Shown in pieces: positions 1-8,294 of a stretch of DNA of 64,000 bases. Both the position numbers and the translations under genes were made by a program. Within the stretch, counting starts at the first letter, position 1; each line of letters begins with the position of its first letter. A model generated the notes under the pieces. That model worked only from the letters and a program-made list of their open reading frames with translations. It was not told the DNA's origin and did not search any database. Source of the stretch: Jannaschia sp. CCS1 (lineage in GTDB: Bacteria; Pseudomonadota; Alphaproteobacteria; Rhodobacterales; Rhodobacteraceae); assembly GCF_000013565.1 (NCBI RefSeq), contig NC_007802.1:1364001-1428000 (forward strand). The letters are read 5' to 3'.

Positions 1-2
1 AG

Positions 3-716
3 GCGCTGAACACCCGGTTGGCGGTGTTGTCGAACTCTGGCAAACGGTCCGATCCTAACGCCAGGCGGATCGCGGATATGGGGTTTGATGCGCGCTTGTT
101 TGAGGTTGTGATGACGTCGGGTGAGGCGCTGTGGCAGGACATCGCCTCGGGGCGCGTCGGGCATTGTTCACTGTGCCCAATCACCCGCGGCGCGGGGGAT
201 GCGGAGACTTGGGCAGAGGGGCTTGGCGTGACGCTGACCCAAAATCCGACGCAGGCCGATGCGATCCTGCTGATGGGCCTGCCGGATGACGGCCCGGGGG
301 CCGCGGAGGACGTTCTAGAAATTGCACGTGCCAAAGGCATCCCTTTGCTGTGCACCAACCCGGACCGCGCATCGCCCCGCGCTGGCGGCGCTACGGTTGT
401 CTCACCGGGCGCGCTGGCCCATGCCTATCAGGATGCCGGCGGCGAGGTTGAGTTTTACGGCAAGCCCCATGGTCCGGTGTTCGATGCGGTGGCCCATGCC
501 TTGGGTGCCGAGCCAGAGCGTTTGCTGATGGTCGGTGATAGTCTTGAACATGACATCGCCGGAGGTCATGGCGCTGGATGGGCGACCTTGTTCATTCGCG
601 GCGGTTTGCACGCAGGGGCCTTTGCGGATGGCGCTGACACTACACAGACCATCGCCGATCTTGCCGCCCTTGATGGCGCGCCGCTGCCCACCTATACCCT
701 TGACCAATTGAGATAA
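3..716 (+). CDS. HAD superfamily class IIA hydrolase (5' truncated by window edge)
   Basis: Phosphatase-like HAD protein, 237 residues visible, open at the left edge, so the true start and the first catalytic Asp motif are outside the window. The visible part begins just before motif II (VLSNSGKRS, where Ser binds phosphate). The C-terminal half has the class IIA pattern GKPHGPVFDA followed by LLMVGDSLEHDIAGG, the acidic magnesium-binding motif. A TTG at 18 could be mistaken for a start, but the frame continues upstream. It is followed after 4 bases by a class II aldolase and then an FGGY kinase, so it probably dephosphorylates a small sugar or triose phosphate in that pathway. The substrate cannot be read from sequence. 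Confidence 0.85.
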   Translation, partial: ALNTRLAVLSNSGKRSDPNARRIADMGFDARLFEVVMTSGEALWQDIASGRVGHCSLCPITRGAGDAETWAEGLGVTLTQNPTQADAILLMGLPDDGPGAAEDVLEIARAKGIPLLCTNPDRASPRAGGATVVSPGALAHAYQDAGGEVEFYGKPHGPVFDAVAHALGAEPERLLMVGDSLEHDIAGGHGAGWATLFIRGGLHAGAFADGADTTQTIADLAALDGAPLPTYTLDQLR

Positions 717-720
717 ATCC

Positions 721-1683
721 ATGATCGACCCGACCACCTTTAGCGCATTTCGCACCCTCTCGGCCCGGTTGGGTCAGGACCCGCTGCGGGTGCAGGGGCC
801 GGGGGGGAACACGTCGATCAAGCAGGACGGGGTGATGTGGATCAAGGCGTCTGGCACGGAACTGGCCGATGCGGAGCGCGCTGACATCTTCGTGGCGGTG
901 GACCGCGACGCCGCCAAATCGGAGGCCTATGGGGACGGCGACGGCAGCTGCAAAACGACGGTTCTGGACCCGGCAATCACCCTGCGCCCGTCTATTGAAA
1001 CGACCTTTCACGCGGCCTTGGACTGGGCCGTTGTGGCCCATACCCATTCCATCGCGGCGCTGACCCACGGCGTTTCACCGCAGGGGCGGACGGAGGCGGC
1101 TACGAAACTGGATGGGTTGCCCGTGGCCTTTGCTCCCTACGCCAAACCCGGTCTGCCCCTCACGCGCCAGATCCTGTCGAAGATCACGCCAGAAACCCGC
1201 GTGGTGGTCTTGGAGAACCACGGCTTGATCTGTTGTGGTGATACGGTCGAGGCCGTGGCCGAGATCACGGAGGAGGTGGAAACCCGCCTTGCCATGCCCG
1301 TGTTGCGTGGCGGTGAGACGCCGCGAGACCCTGCGCCAGAAGGGTTTTCCTGGGCGGCAGAGAGCTGGCTCGCCTGCGATCCCCTGTCGGCACAACGTGC
1401 CTTGGCGGGGTCTTACTACCCCGACCATGTCGTCTTTCTGGGGCCCGCTTTGCCGACGCAGGACCACAACGGTACGCCGTCCGCTATCATTCAGGCGGGC
1501 ACAGGCGTTTTGCTGCGGGATGGCGCGACGCCGTCCCAGACAGCAATGCTGACCTGCCTGGCCAACCTTTTGTCTCGTGTGCCCGATGCCTGGACGATGG
1601 AGCCGATTGGCGTGGAGGCAGAAGCGGAACTGCTCAACTGGGACGCCGAGAAATACCGCCAGGCTTTGGCTGCAAGATCATGA
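721..1683 (+). CDS. Class II aldolase/adducin family protein
   Basis: Zinc-dependent class II (FucA/RhaD-type) aldolase of 320 residues; known members cleave ketose 1-phosphates to DHAP and an aldehyde. Visible signatures are the phosphate-binding loop GPGGNTSIK followed by KASGTEL (about residues 28-50), the zinc motif AHTHS (about 103) and a third zinc His in ENHGLICCGD (about 165). It resembles the N-terminal aldolase domain of rhamnulose-phosphate-type proteins, without a fused dehydrogenase. It lies 4 bases after the HAD gene and 10 before an FGGY kinase; kinase plus aldolase implies phosphorylation followed by retro-aldol cleavage. The substrate is unknown; a sulfo-sugar is a speculative option because of the downstream sulfonate genes. 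Confidence 0.85.
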   Translation: MIDPTTFSAFRTLSARLGQDPLRVQGPGGNTSIKQDGVMWIKASGTELADAERADIFVAVDRDAAKSEAYGDGDGSCKTTVLDPAITLRPSIETTFHAALDWAVVAHTHSIAALTHGVSPQGRTEAATKLDGLPVAFAPYAKPGLPLTRQILSKITPETRVVVLENHGLICCGDTVEAVAEITEEVETRLAMPVLRGGETPRDPAPEGFSWAAESWLACDPLSAQRALAGSYYPDHVVFLGPALPTQDHNGTPSAIIQAGTGVLLRDGATPSQTAMLTCLANLLSRVPDAWTMEPIGVEAEAELLNWDAEKYRQALAARS

Positions 1684-1693
1684 AGGGCAGGGC

Positions 1694-2971
1694 ATGACCG
1701 ACCTTTCGCTTGGGATCGACCTGGGCACATCGGGCATCCGCTCGGCTGTGGTGAATGGCGCGGGAGAGGTCGTTTCTACCGCGCGTGGCACTTACGGTCC
1801 ACAAGACGCAGCCGCGATTGACGCCACCGTCTGGTGGAATGGCGTGTTGGAGTGCTTAACCAACCAGATCGCGGCGTTGTGCCGGGATGATGTTGACCCG
1901 GCTCGGATCAAGCGGGTTGGTGTCGATGGCACATCCGGCAGCATGGTTCTGACGGATGCAGACCTTGTGCCGGTTACGCGGGCGCTGATTTACAATTCGG
2001 ACGGGTTCAAAGAGGAGGCCGCACAGATCGCAAACCTTGCCCCCGATCCGCATATCACGCGCGGGACCTCCTCGGCTTTGGCGCGCGCGCTCAGGTTGCA
2101 GGCCGAAGATACGGGGAATGCCGCGACCCACCTGTTGCATCAGGCGGATTTCATAGGCGCGAAGCTGATGGGGCAGGGCGGGGTGTCGGACCATAACAAT
2201 GCGCTGAAAACAGGGTATGACCCTGAGGCAGAGGCGTGGCCAGATTGGTACGACGCGCTTGGCCTGCGGTTGGAGCTGTTGCCCAACGTCCTTCCAGCGG
2301 GCGCGGCGGCGGGGCCGATTGCGGCAGATGTCGCGGCCCAATTCTCGTTGTCGGCGAACGTGGTGGTTCATGTCGGCACGACCGACAGCATCGCCGCGTT
2401 TCTGGCTGCGGCCCCGCTGCGCTTGGGAATGGCGGTCACGTCGCTTGGTACGACACTGGCAATCAAACTGCTCAGCGCTAAGCGGATTGATGCACCCGAA
2501 ATCGGGCTTTATTCCCACAGGCTTGGCGATGGCTGGCTGGTGGGCGGGGCGTCCAATACCGGCGGCGGCGCGTTGCTTCAGCATTTCGATGCAGAGCAGA
2601 TGGTCGCATTGTCGGACAAGATCGACCCTGCCACGCCGTCAGAACTGGACTATTATCCCCTGGCTAAACCCGGCGAGCGGTTCCCCGTCAATGACCCCCA
2701 CCTTGCGCCACGCATGGGCCCTCGCCCCGCCGATGACGTGGTCTATCTGCATGGATTGCTGGAGGGCATCGCCCGGGTCGAGCGGCAATGCTATGACGCC
2801 ATGGTTGCGCGCGGCGCAGACTGGCCGGAGACGGTGTTTACCGCCGGAGGCGGGGCGCGAAATGCCACCTGGACCAAGATCCGCGAGCGTGTGCTTGGCA
2901 TGCCGTTGACCTCCGCGCTTGAAGGGGAGGCGGCGGTTGGGACCGCGCGGCTGATCCAGTCCAATGCTTAA
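1694..2971 (+). CDS. FGGY family carbohydrate kinase
   Basis: ATP-dependent sugar or polyol kinase of the FGGY (xylulokinase/ribulokinase) family, 425 residues, slightly short for the family. Seen: N-terminal phosphate loop GIDLGTSGIR (residues 6-15), GVDGTSGSMV (about 75), the hinge-region GTTDSIAAF and SLGTT, and the C-terminal adenosine motif TAGGGARNATW (about 390). An open frame extends upstream to 1577, but ATG 1694 is preferred: it follows the aldolase stop by 10 bases with GAAGGGCAGG just before it, and translation begins directly with the conserved beta strand. The stop overlaps the convergent LacI gene by 4 bases. It probably phosphorylates the substrate that the upstream aldolase cleaves. 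Confidence 0.88.
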   Translation: MTDLSLGIDLGTSGIRSAVVNGAGEVVSTARGTYGPQDAAAIDATVWWNGVLECLTNQIAALCRDDVDPARIKRVGVDGTSGSMVLTDADLVPVTRALIYNSDGFKEEAAQIANLAPDPHITRGTSSALARALRLQAEDTGNAATHLLHQADFIGAKLMGQGGVSDHNNALKTGYDPEAEAWPDWYDALGLRLELLPNVLPAGAAAGPIAADVAAQFSLSANVVVHVGTTDSIAAFLAAAPLRLGMAVTSLGTTLAIKLLSAKRIDAPEIGLYSHRLGDGWLVGGASNTGGGALLQHFDAEQMVALSDKIDPATPSELDYYPLAKPGERFPVNDPHLAPRMGPRPADDVVYLHGLLEGIARVERQCYDAMVARGADWPETVFTAGGGARNATWTKIRERVLGMPLTSALEGEAAVGTARLIQSNA

Positions 2972-3990
2972 TTTGGTGCAGGACCCAGGCTGTCGCGCAG
3001 ATAAACGTCAGCGGGCAATTCCTGGCCCGTGATCGGAGATCCGTCTTGCAGGGTCCGGATCAGCGCGCGGGCGGCGGCGCGGCCCATGTCCCGGTGCGGG
3101 ACGTGGACGGTTGACAGTTTAGGGAAGGCCACCTGGGCCAACTCGATATCGTCGAAGCCCAGGATCGACACGTCGCGTGGCACGTCCAGGCCCAGGTCCC
3201 GGGCGCGGCCCAGGGCCCCCACGGCCAAGACGTCGTTTCCGCAGAGCACCGCTGTGGGCGGTTCGCTGGATTGCATCAATTGCGCAAACGCCTCCGCGCC
3301 CGTGTCGATGCCATAGGGCGCCTCAATCACTGCCAGTGTGTCGGCTTGGAGGCCTGCCTCTGCCATCGCGTCGCGGATCCCCTGCAGGCGCGCGGCGGCG
3401 CGGTCGTTGGTGCTGACCTCAGCTGAAATCATTCCCAGACGCCGATGCCCGAGGCGCAAAACCTCGGCTGCGAGTTTCGCCATGGAACGGCGGTTGTCGA
3501 AACCGATGGACGGCCGGGGCGCATCGGGTGTGTAGGCCCATGTCACCAGGATCGGGACGCGCTGCGCCTCCAGAAACTGATAGATGGCGGGGTCCCGTTG
3601 ATGCCCGACCAGCAGCAGCGCATCGGCGCCCCGTGCCACAAGAGACCGGATCTGACGCTCCTCCAGATCCGCGCGGTAGGAGGAGGACGCCACCATCAGG
3701 TTATAGCCGTGGTCGTCCAACTCTTCCTGAAAGGCCTGAATGCCTCGGGCGAAAATCGCGTTCTCCATCGTCGGAATAATCGCGCCGATGGTGTTTGTGC
3801 GTTGCGCAGCCATCGCGCGGGCCCCAAAGTTGGGCGAATACCCCAGCTCCGCAATTGCGGACATGACCTTGTCTCGTGTCTTGTCCGAGACTTGCTTCGG
3901 GAAGTTCAGGCAGCGAGACACCGTCGCCGTCGAAAACCCGGAAAGCTCTGCAACGTCATGCAACGTGGGGGTGGGGCGAGATGCTGTCAT
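2968..3990 (-). CDS. LacI family transcriptional regulator
   Basis: 340-residue LacI/GalR repressor. An N-terminal helix-turn-helix (TLHDVAELSGFSTATVSRCLN, residues 9-29) and hinge (GYSPNFGARAM) precede a periplasmic-binding-protein-type effector domain ending in GFDDIELA and the hydrophobic contacts near the C-terminus. It is convergent with the FGGY kinase (4-base overlap) and divergent from the hpsN-type operon. A palindrome at 4053-4066 in the intergenic region is its likely operator. Inference: it represses itself and the downstream sulfonate operon, and the inducer is a sugar-like or sulfonated intermediate. Confidence 0.92.
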   Translation of the reverse strand: MTASRPTPTLHDVAELSGFSTATVSRCLNFPKQVSDKTRDKVMSAIAELGYSPNFGARAMAAQRTNTIGAIIPTMENAIFARGIQAFQEELDDHGYNLMVASSSYRADLEERQIRSLVARGADALLLVGHQRDPAIYQFLEAQRVPILVTWAYTPDAPRPSIGFDNRRSMAKLAAEVLRLGHRRLGMISAEVSTNDRAAARLQGIRDAMAEAGLQADTLAVIEAPYGIDTGAEAFAQLMQSSEPPTAVLCGNDVLAVGALGRARDLGLDVPRDVSILGFDDIELAQVAFPKLSTVHVPHRDMGRAAARALIRTLQDGSPITGQELPADVYLRDSLGPAPN

Positions 3991-4052
3991 CTGTCTGGGA
4001 CCATAAGGCTACGGAGTGGCGACCGCAATTGTAATGGCTTGCATCGACGTAA

Positions 4053-4066
4053 TGTAAGGGCTTACA
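4053..4066. promoter_or_regulatory. Probable LacI-family operator between lacI-type gene and hpsN
   Basis: Inverted repeat TGTAAG-GG-CTTACA: six perfect base pairs around a GG centre, in the 166-base divergent intergenic region. The size and TGTAAG/CTTACA arms match LacI/GalR operators, which usually have a CG centre. It lies 63 bases upstream of the repressor start and 91 upstream of the dehydrogenase start. Confidence 0.6.
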
Positions 4067-4156
4067 CACACGTTAACGGAATCGCGCATCGCGGGCTCAG
4101 GCCGCCGGGGTGTGTTGCTTCACCTGCCTTTTGAGCCACCGATAGGACCGCCCCAG

Positions 4157-5464
4157 ATGACAAGAGAGTACCTCAAGAAAGCGCCACTGACCTCCGCCTC
4201 CGATGCGTCGGATGTGCAGGAAACCGTGCGCACGATCCTTGCCGATATCGAGGCGGGCGGTGACGACAAGGCCCGCGAATATGCGGCAAAGTTCGACAAG
4301 TATGAGGGCAACATCATCCTGACTGCCGAAGAGATCGAGGCCGCAAGCGCGCTGGTTCCCGATAAGCTGAAGGCCGACATCCAGTTCGCTCATGACAACG
4401 TCCGACGGTTCGCAGAGGCCCAGAAGGCCACCGTCAGTGACGTGGAGGTTGAGATCGTGCCGGGCCTGATCGCCGGGCAGAAAGCCATCCCCGTCGATGC
4501 GGCGGGCTGCTACGTGCCCGGGGGTCGCTACAGCCACATCGCGTCCGCCATCATGACGGTGACAACAGCGAAGGTGGCGGGCTGCAACCACATCATCGCA
4601 ACCTCGCCACCCCGCCCCGGCGTTGGCGTGGCGCCCGCGATTGTCTACGCGGCCCATATTTGCGGCGCGGACACGATCATGGCGTTAGGTGGCGTGCAGG
4701 GCATCGCGGCGATGACCTTCGGCCTTTTCGGTCTGCCAAAGGCGAACATCCTCGTGGGCCCCGGCAACCAGTTCGTGGCGGAAGCCAAGCGCCATCTCTT
4801 TGGCCGTGTGGGCATCGACATGATCGCAGGTCCGACGGATAGTCTGATCCTGGCCGACAAGACCGCTGATCCCCATGTCGTCGCGACAGACCTCGTGAGC
4901 CAGGCCGAGCATGGCTACAACTCGCCGGTCTGGCTGGTCACGGACAGCAAGGACCTGGCTGAGGATGTGATGGCCCGCATTCCCGCGCTGATTGATGATC
5001 TGCCTGAGACCAACCGCGAAAACGCAGCTGCCGCGTGGCGCGATTATGCCGAGGTCATCGTCTGTGCGGACCGCGAAGACATGGCGGCCTGCTCCGACGA
5101 GTACGCGCCCGAGCACCTGACGGTGCAGGCCGAGGATCTGGCGTGGTGGAAGGGGCGGCTCAGTTGCTATGGCTCGCTGTTTCTGGGCGAAGAGACGACC
5201 GTGTCTTATGGCGACAAGGCGGCGGGGACAAACCACGTTCTGCCAACATCGGGTGCGGCCAGCTACACAGGCGGGCTTTCGGTCCATAAATACATGAAGA
5301 TCGTCACCTGGCAGCAGGCGACGCGCGAAGGCTCCAAGGATGTGGCGATTGCCACGGCGCGGATCTCTCGTCTGGAAGGGATGGAGGGGCACGCCCGGTC
5401 TGCGGATGTGCGGCTGGCCAAGTATTTCCCCGGCGAGAACTTTGACCTCAGCGCCGATGGTTGA
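4157..5464 (+). CDS. hpsN: Sulfopropanediol 3-dehydrogenase-like (histidinol dehydrogenase family)
   Basis: Histidinol-dehydrogenase-fold NAD enzyme, 435 residues. No other histidine gene is near. The next genes include sulfopyruvate decarboxylase, so the HpsN assignment (oxidation of (R)-2,3-dihydroxypropane-1-sulfonate at C3 to sulfolactate) fits best. Seen: VPGGRYSHIASAIM, VGPGNQFVAEAKR, AGPTDSL, LVSQAEHG (zinc Gln/His region), EYAPEHLTV (catalytic Glu-His), GTNHVLPTSGAASY and SVHKYMK near the C-terminus. An open frame begins at GTG 4112, but ATG 4157 with AGGA about 10 bases upstream is chosen because the upstream peptide is proline-rich and not family-like. First gene of the operon; the adjacent LacI operator suggests induction by substrate. 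A different polyol or sulfolactaldehyde substrate is possible. Confidence 0.75.
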   Translation: MTREYLKKAPLTSASDASDVQETVRTILADIEAGGDDKAREYAAKFDKYEGNIILTAEEIEAASALVPDKLKADIQFAHDNVRRFAEAQKATVSDVEVEIVPGLIAGQKAIPVDAAGCYVPGGRYSHIASAIMTVTTAKVAGCNHIIATSPPRPGVGVAPAIVYAAHICGADTIMALGGVQGIAAMTFGLFGLPKANILVGPGNQFVAEAKRHLFGRVGIDMIAGPTDSLILADKTADPHVVATDLVSQAEHGYNSPVWLVTDSKDLAEDVMARIPALIDDLPETNRENAAAAWRDYAEVIVCADREDMAACSDEYAPEHLTVQAEDLAWWKGRLSCYGSLFLGEETTVSYGDKAAGTNHVLPTSGAASYTGGLSVHKYMKIVTWQQATREGSKDVAIATARISRLEGMEGHARSADVRLAKYFPGENFDLSADG

Positions 5465-6218
5465 TGCCGGCGCGCTCTTTGATCTGCGCGGCCGGGTGGC
5501 TTGCGTCACCGGGGCCTCCGCGGGTCTGGGGCAGCGCGCGGCTGAGGTCTTGGCGGATGCCGGGGCGCGCGTCGTGGGGGTGGCCCGCCGCGCCGACGCC
5601 CTGGCCGAGTGGGTGGAGCGTATGGGCAAACCTGCGGCAGCCGTGGCTGCTGACCTCTCGGACAGGGGCGCGATTCCGCAGATCGCCGAAGACATCTGCG
5701 GCCCGTTTGGCGCGCCTGACATTGTAGTCCATGCTGCGGGCATCAACACGCGCGAGACGGCGGATGATGTGACTGGCGATGGTTGGGATGTCACACTGAA
5801 CCTGAACCTCGCAGCGCCCTTCTTTCTGACCCAGGCGCTGGTGCCTGCGATGAAGGCCCGGGGATGGGGCCGCGTGGTGAGCTTCGCATCGCTGCAGACG
5901 AGCCGTGCCTTTCCCGGCGGCGTTGCCTACGGCGCGTCCAAGGCTGGCATCGCGCAGCTGACCCGCGCCATGGCCGAGGCCTGGTCGCGCGACGGGATCA
6001 ACGCCAACGCAATCGGTCCGGGTTTTTTCCCGACCGAGCTGACCGGCCCTGTCTTCGCCGACCCCGAGCGCGCAGCGCGCAACGCCGCGCAGACCTGTGT
6101 GGGCCGCAATGGCGCGATGGAAGATATCGACGGGCCGCTTCTGTTCCTGTGCTCAGACGCCTCCTCATTTGTCACGGGCCAAGTTCTGATGGTCGACGGG
6201 GGGTATACGGCGAAATGA
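5457..6218 (+). CDS. SDR family oxidoreductase (possible DHPS 2-dehydrogenase)
   Basis: Short-chain dehydrogenase, 253 residues, with the NAD(P) motif TGASAGLGQRA (about residues 18-28), the NAAG equivalent HAAGINTRE, catalytic Ser in VSFASLQTS and YGASK (Tyr-x-x-x-Lys), and the C-terminal GQVLMVDGGYT. ATG 5457 overlaps the hpsN stop by 8 bases, implying translational coupling; the longer open frame from 5340 is inside hpsN and rejected. In known DHPS degraders, HpsN is accompanied by two further dehydrogenases (HpsO, HpsP) thought to interconvert the DHPS enantiomers at C2. This gene and the next fit those roles by position and type, but substrate is inference. Confidence 0.82.
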   Translation: MVDAGALFDLRGRVACVTGASAGLGQRAAEVLADAGARVVGVARRADALAEWVERMGKPAAAVAADLSDRGAIPQIAEDICGPFGAPDIVVHAAGINTRETADDVTGDGWDVTLNLNLAAPFFLTQALVPAMKARGWGRVVSFASLQTSRAFPGGVAYGASKAGIAQLTRAMAEAWSRDGINANAIGPGFFPTELTGPVFADPERAARNAAQTCVGRNGAMEDIDGPLLFLCSDASSFVTGQVLMVDGGYTAK

Positions 6219-7201
6219 AAGCGCTTGTGTACGACGGTCCTGAACAATTGGGTTTCCGCGATGTCGCCGATGCGGTCGCAGGCCCCGGCCAACACTTGAT
6301 CAAGGTCCTGTCCGTGGGCGTTTGCGGGTCAGACATGCACGCCTACCTTGGCCATGATGAGCGTCGGCCCGCGCCGCTCATCCTGGGCCATGAAGCTGCC
6401 GGAGAGATCATCAGCGGCCCCCGCGCCGGAGAGCGTGTGACGGTGAACCCGCTGGTGTCCTGCGGGTCTTGTGCTGCGTGTTCCAGCGGCCACGACAACC
6501 TGTGCGCTGAGCGGATGATCATCTCCATGCCGCCGCGCGAAGGCGCATTCGCCCAGATGATCGCGATGTGCGATGAGAACCTGGTGACGGTGCCCGATCA
6601 TGTCTCTTTGGATGCGGCCTGTCTGGCGGAGCCCATTGCCTGCGGCTGGCACGCGGTGCGGCTGGCGAAGCGCGCTCTGGCCGATGCCCGCACGGCCCTG
6701 GTCATTGGGGGCGGAGCCATCGGTCTTGGCGCGGCCCTGTCATTGGCGGCGCAGGGTGTCACCGAGGTGACGATCCTTGAGCCCAACGCGATGCGGCGTG
6801 AGGTGCTGAACGGCGCGTGCCAGCAGACGTCCATCGCCCCCGATGACCTGCCCGCAGACGCCATGTTCGACGTCGTGATTGACGGCGTGGGCTATGCCGC
6901 GACCCGGGCCACCGCATCCGCCCATGCGCGGCCCGGCGGCGTGATTGCGCATATCGGGCTGGGGGAGGCGGCAGGTGGCCTCGATATCCGTCGGATGACC
7001 TTGCAAGAGATCACCTTTTTCGGCACCTATACCTACACCGCACAGGACTTCCGTGACACGGCAGAGGCCATCTTTGACGGCCGTCTGGGTCCGCTCGACT
7101 GGACCGAGGCGCGCCCGCTCAGCGACGGGGCCAGTGCTTTCACCGACATCCGTGCGGGCAAATCAGCCGCGCCCAAGATCGTGCTGCGTCCCCATGATTA
7201 A
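6215..7201 (+). CDS. Zinc-dependent alcohol dehydrogenase (MDR family)
   Basis: Medium-chain dehydrogenase of 328 residues. The catalytic zinc site is visible as GVCGSDMH (Cys, about residue 36) and GHEAAGEI (His-Glu, about 58). The structural zinc cysteines are CGSCAACSSGHDNLC (about 85-99), and the Rossmann motif is VIGGGAIGLGAAL (about 166). ATG 6215 overlaps the SDR stop in an ATGA junction; the longer open frame from 5783 lies within the SDR gene and is rejected. It probably acts with the SDR on DHPS stereoisomers or a related hydroxysulfonate (HpsP-like role), but the family is broad and the sequence does not fix the substrate. Confidence 0.85.
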   Translation: MKALVYDGPEQLGFRDVADAVAGPGQHLIKVLSVGVCGSDMHAYLGHDERRPAPLILGHEAAGEIISGPRAGERVTVNPLVSCGSCAACSSGHDNLCAERMIISMPPREGAFAQMIAMCDENLVTVPDHVSLDAACLAEPIACGWHAVRLAKRALADARTALVIGGGAIGLGAALSLAAQGVTEVTILEPNAMRREVLNGACQQTSIAPDDLPADAMFDVVIDGVGYAATRATASAHARPGGVIAHIGLGEAAGGLDIRRMTLQEITFFGTYTYTAQDFRDTAEAIFDGRLGPLDWTEARPLSDGASAFTDIRAGKSAAPKIVLRPHD

Positions 7202-7225
7202 CCCAGTCCCCATCTACAGGAGCTT

Positions 7226-7741
7226 GTGACGCCCGTGAGTATTTCCAAGAAGATCGTTGACGATTTGGTCGCCAACGACGTGTCCTTCATCACCACCGTG
7301 CCCTGCAAGCAGCTGGCCGGTGTGATTGACGAGGTCGAGGCCCGGCCCGAGATTTTCCACATCCCTTCCAACAAGGAAGATGAGGGGATGGGGCTGTGCG
7401 CCGGTGCGTTCATGGGCGGCAAGCGTCCCGCGATCATCATGCAGAACACCGCGATTGGGGTGACGATCAACACGCTGGCGACGCTGACGCAATATTACCG
7501 GATGCCTCTGCCGATGCTGATCTCGTATCGCGGCGAATTGCGGGAGCCGGTGGCCTGCCAGGTCGAAATGGCCGTCCACACCAAGGCGCTTCTGGCGCAG
7601 ATGAACATCCCCACCTACCACTTCCACAAGGAAGCGGACGCGGATGAGCTGGACGCGATCCTGAAATACACGTTCATGTGCAATAAACCTGTGGCCATCC
7701 TGACCGATGCGTCCTTCTGGGGAGGCTACGGCGACCAATGA
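7226..7741 (+). CDS. comD: Sulfopyruvate decarboxylase subunit alpha
   Basis: Small ThDP-enzyme pyrimidine-binding (PYR) domain protein, 171 residues, matching the alpha subunit of heteromeric sulfopyruvate decarboxylase (sulfopyruvate to sulfoacetaldehyde plus CO2). The catalytic Glu region is SNKEDEGMGLCAGAFMGG (Glu near residue 51). The subunit lacks the ThDP pyrophosphate domain, supplied by the next gene. Start is uncertain: GTG 7226 lies 3 bases after AGGAG, GTG 7235 lies 12 after it. ComDE was first described in archaeal coenzyme M synthesis and in bacteria serves sulfolactate and DHPS catabolism, which is the expected role here. Phosphonopyruvate decarboxylase is the alternative, but that enzyme is usually a single chain. 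Confidence 0.87.
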   Translation: MTPVSISKKIVDDLVANDVSFITTVPCKQLAGVIDEVEARPEIFHIPSNKEDEGMGLCAGAFMGGKRPAIIMQNTAIGVTINTLATLTQYYRMPLPMLISYRGELREPVACQVEMAVHTKALLAQMNIPTYHFHKEADADELDAILKYTFMCNKPVAILTDASFWGGYGDQ

Positions 7742-8292
7742 TCCGTTCCGAAATCCTGCGCGACATTGCGCCCATCCTGAACCCGCACCTTGTTGTTTGT
7801 AACATCGGTCTTCCCAGCCAAGAACTGCACATGATCGACGACAACGCGCGCAACTTCTACATGCTTGGCACGATGGGGCTGTCGTCCTCCATCGGCCTTG
7901 GTCTGGCGCTGGCGCAAGACAAGACGGTGATCTCCATCGATGGCGACGGGTCCGTTCTGACGAACCTCGGCACGCTGCCGACCATCGCCAACAACGTGGC
8001 CGACAATTTCATCCTGCTGATCATCGACAACGGCTCCTATGGGTCCACCGGCGATCAGCCGACCTATGCGGGCAAGCTGACGAAGCTGGAGAATGTCGCG
8101 AAGGCCTGCGGGTGTGAGAATGTGGTGGTCTGCGATGACGTCGACACCGGCAAGACGCTGCAAGCGGCCATCGACAGCAAGCAGATGACGATCATCGTGT
8201 CCAAATGCGACAGCGGCAACATCAAGCTGCCCGTCATCACCATGGATCCGGTCGTGATCCGCGCCCGCTTCATGGACGCGGTGGCAAGCTGA
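7738..8292 (+). CDS. comE: Sulfopyruvate decarboxylase subunit beta
   Basis: ThDP pyrophosphate-binding (PP) domain protein, 184 residues, partner of the preceding alpha subunit. The metal/ThDP motif is visible as SIDGDGSVL (residues 67-74) with the closing Asn in DNGSYGSTGDQ (about 97-107); GTMGLSSSIGLGLAL precedes it. ATG 7738 overlaps the alpha stop (ATGA), so the two subunits are translationally coupled. Product sulfoacetaldehyde would go to Xsc (sulfoacetaldehyde acetyltransferase), which I do not find in this window. Confidence 0.88.
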   Translation: MIRSEILRDIAPILNPHLVVCNIGLPSQELHMIDDNARNFYMLGTMGLSSSIGLGLALAQDKTVISIDGDGSVLTNLGTLPTIANNVADNFILLIIDNGSYGSTGDQPTYAGKLTKLENVAKACGCENVVVCDDVDTGKTLQAAIDSKQMTIIVSKCDSGNIKLPVITMDPVVIRARFMDAVAS

Positions 8293-8294
8293 CG

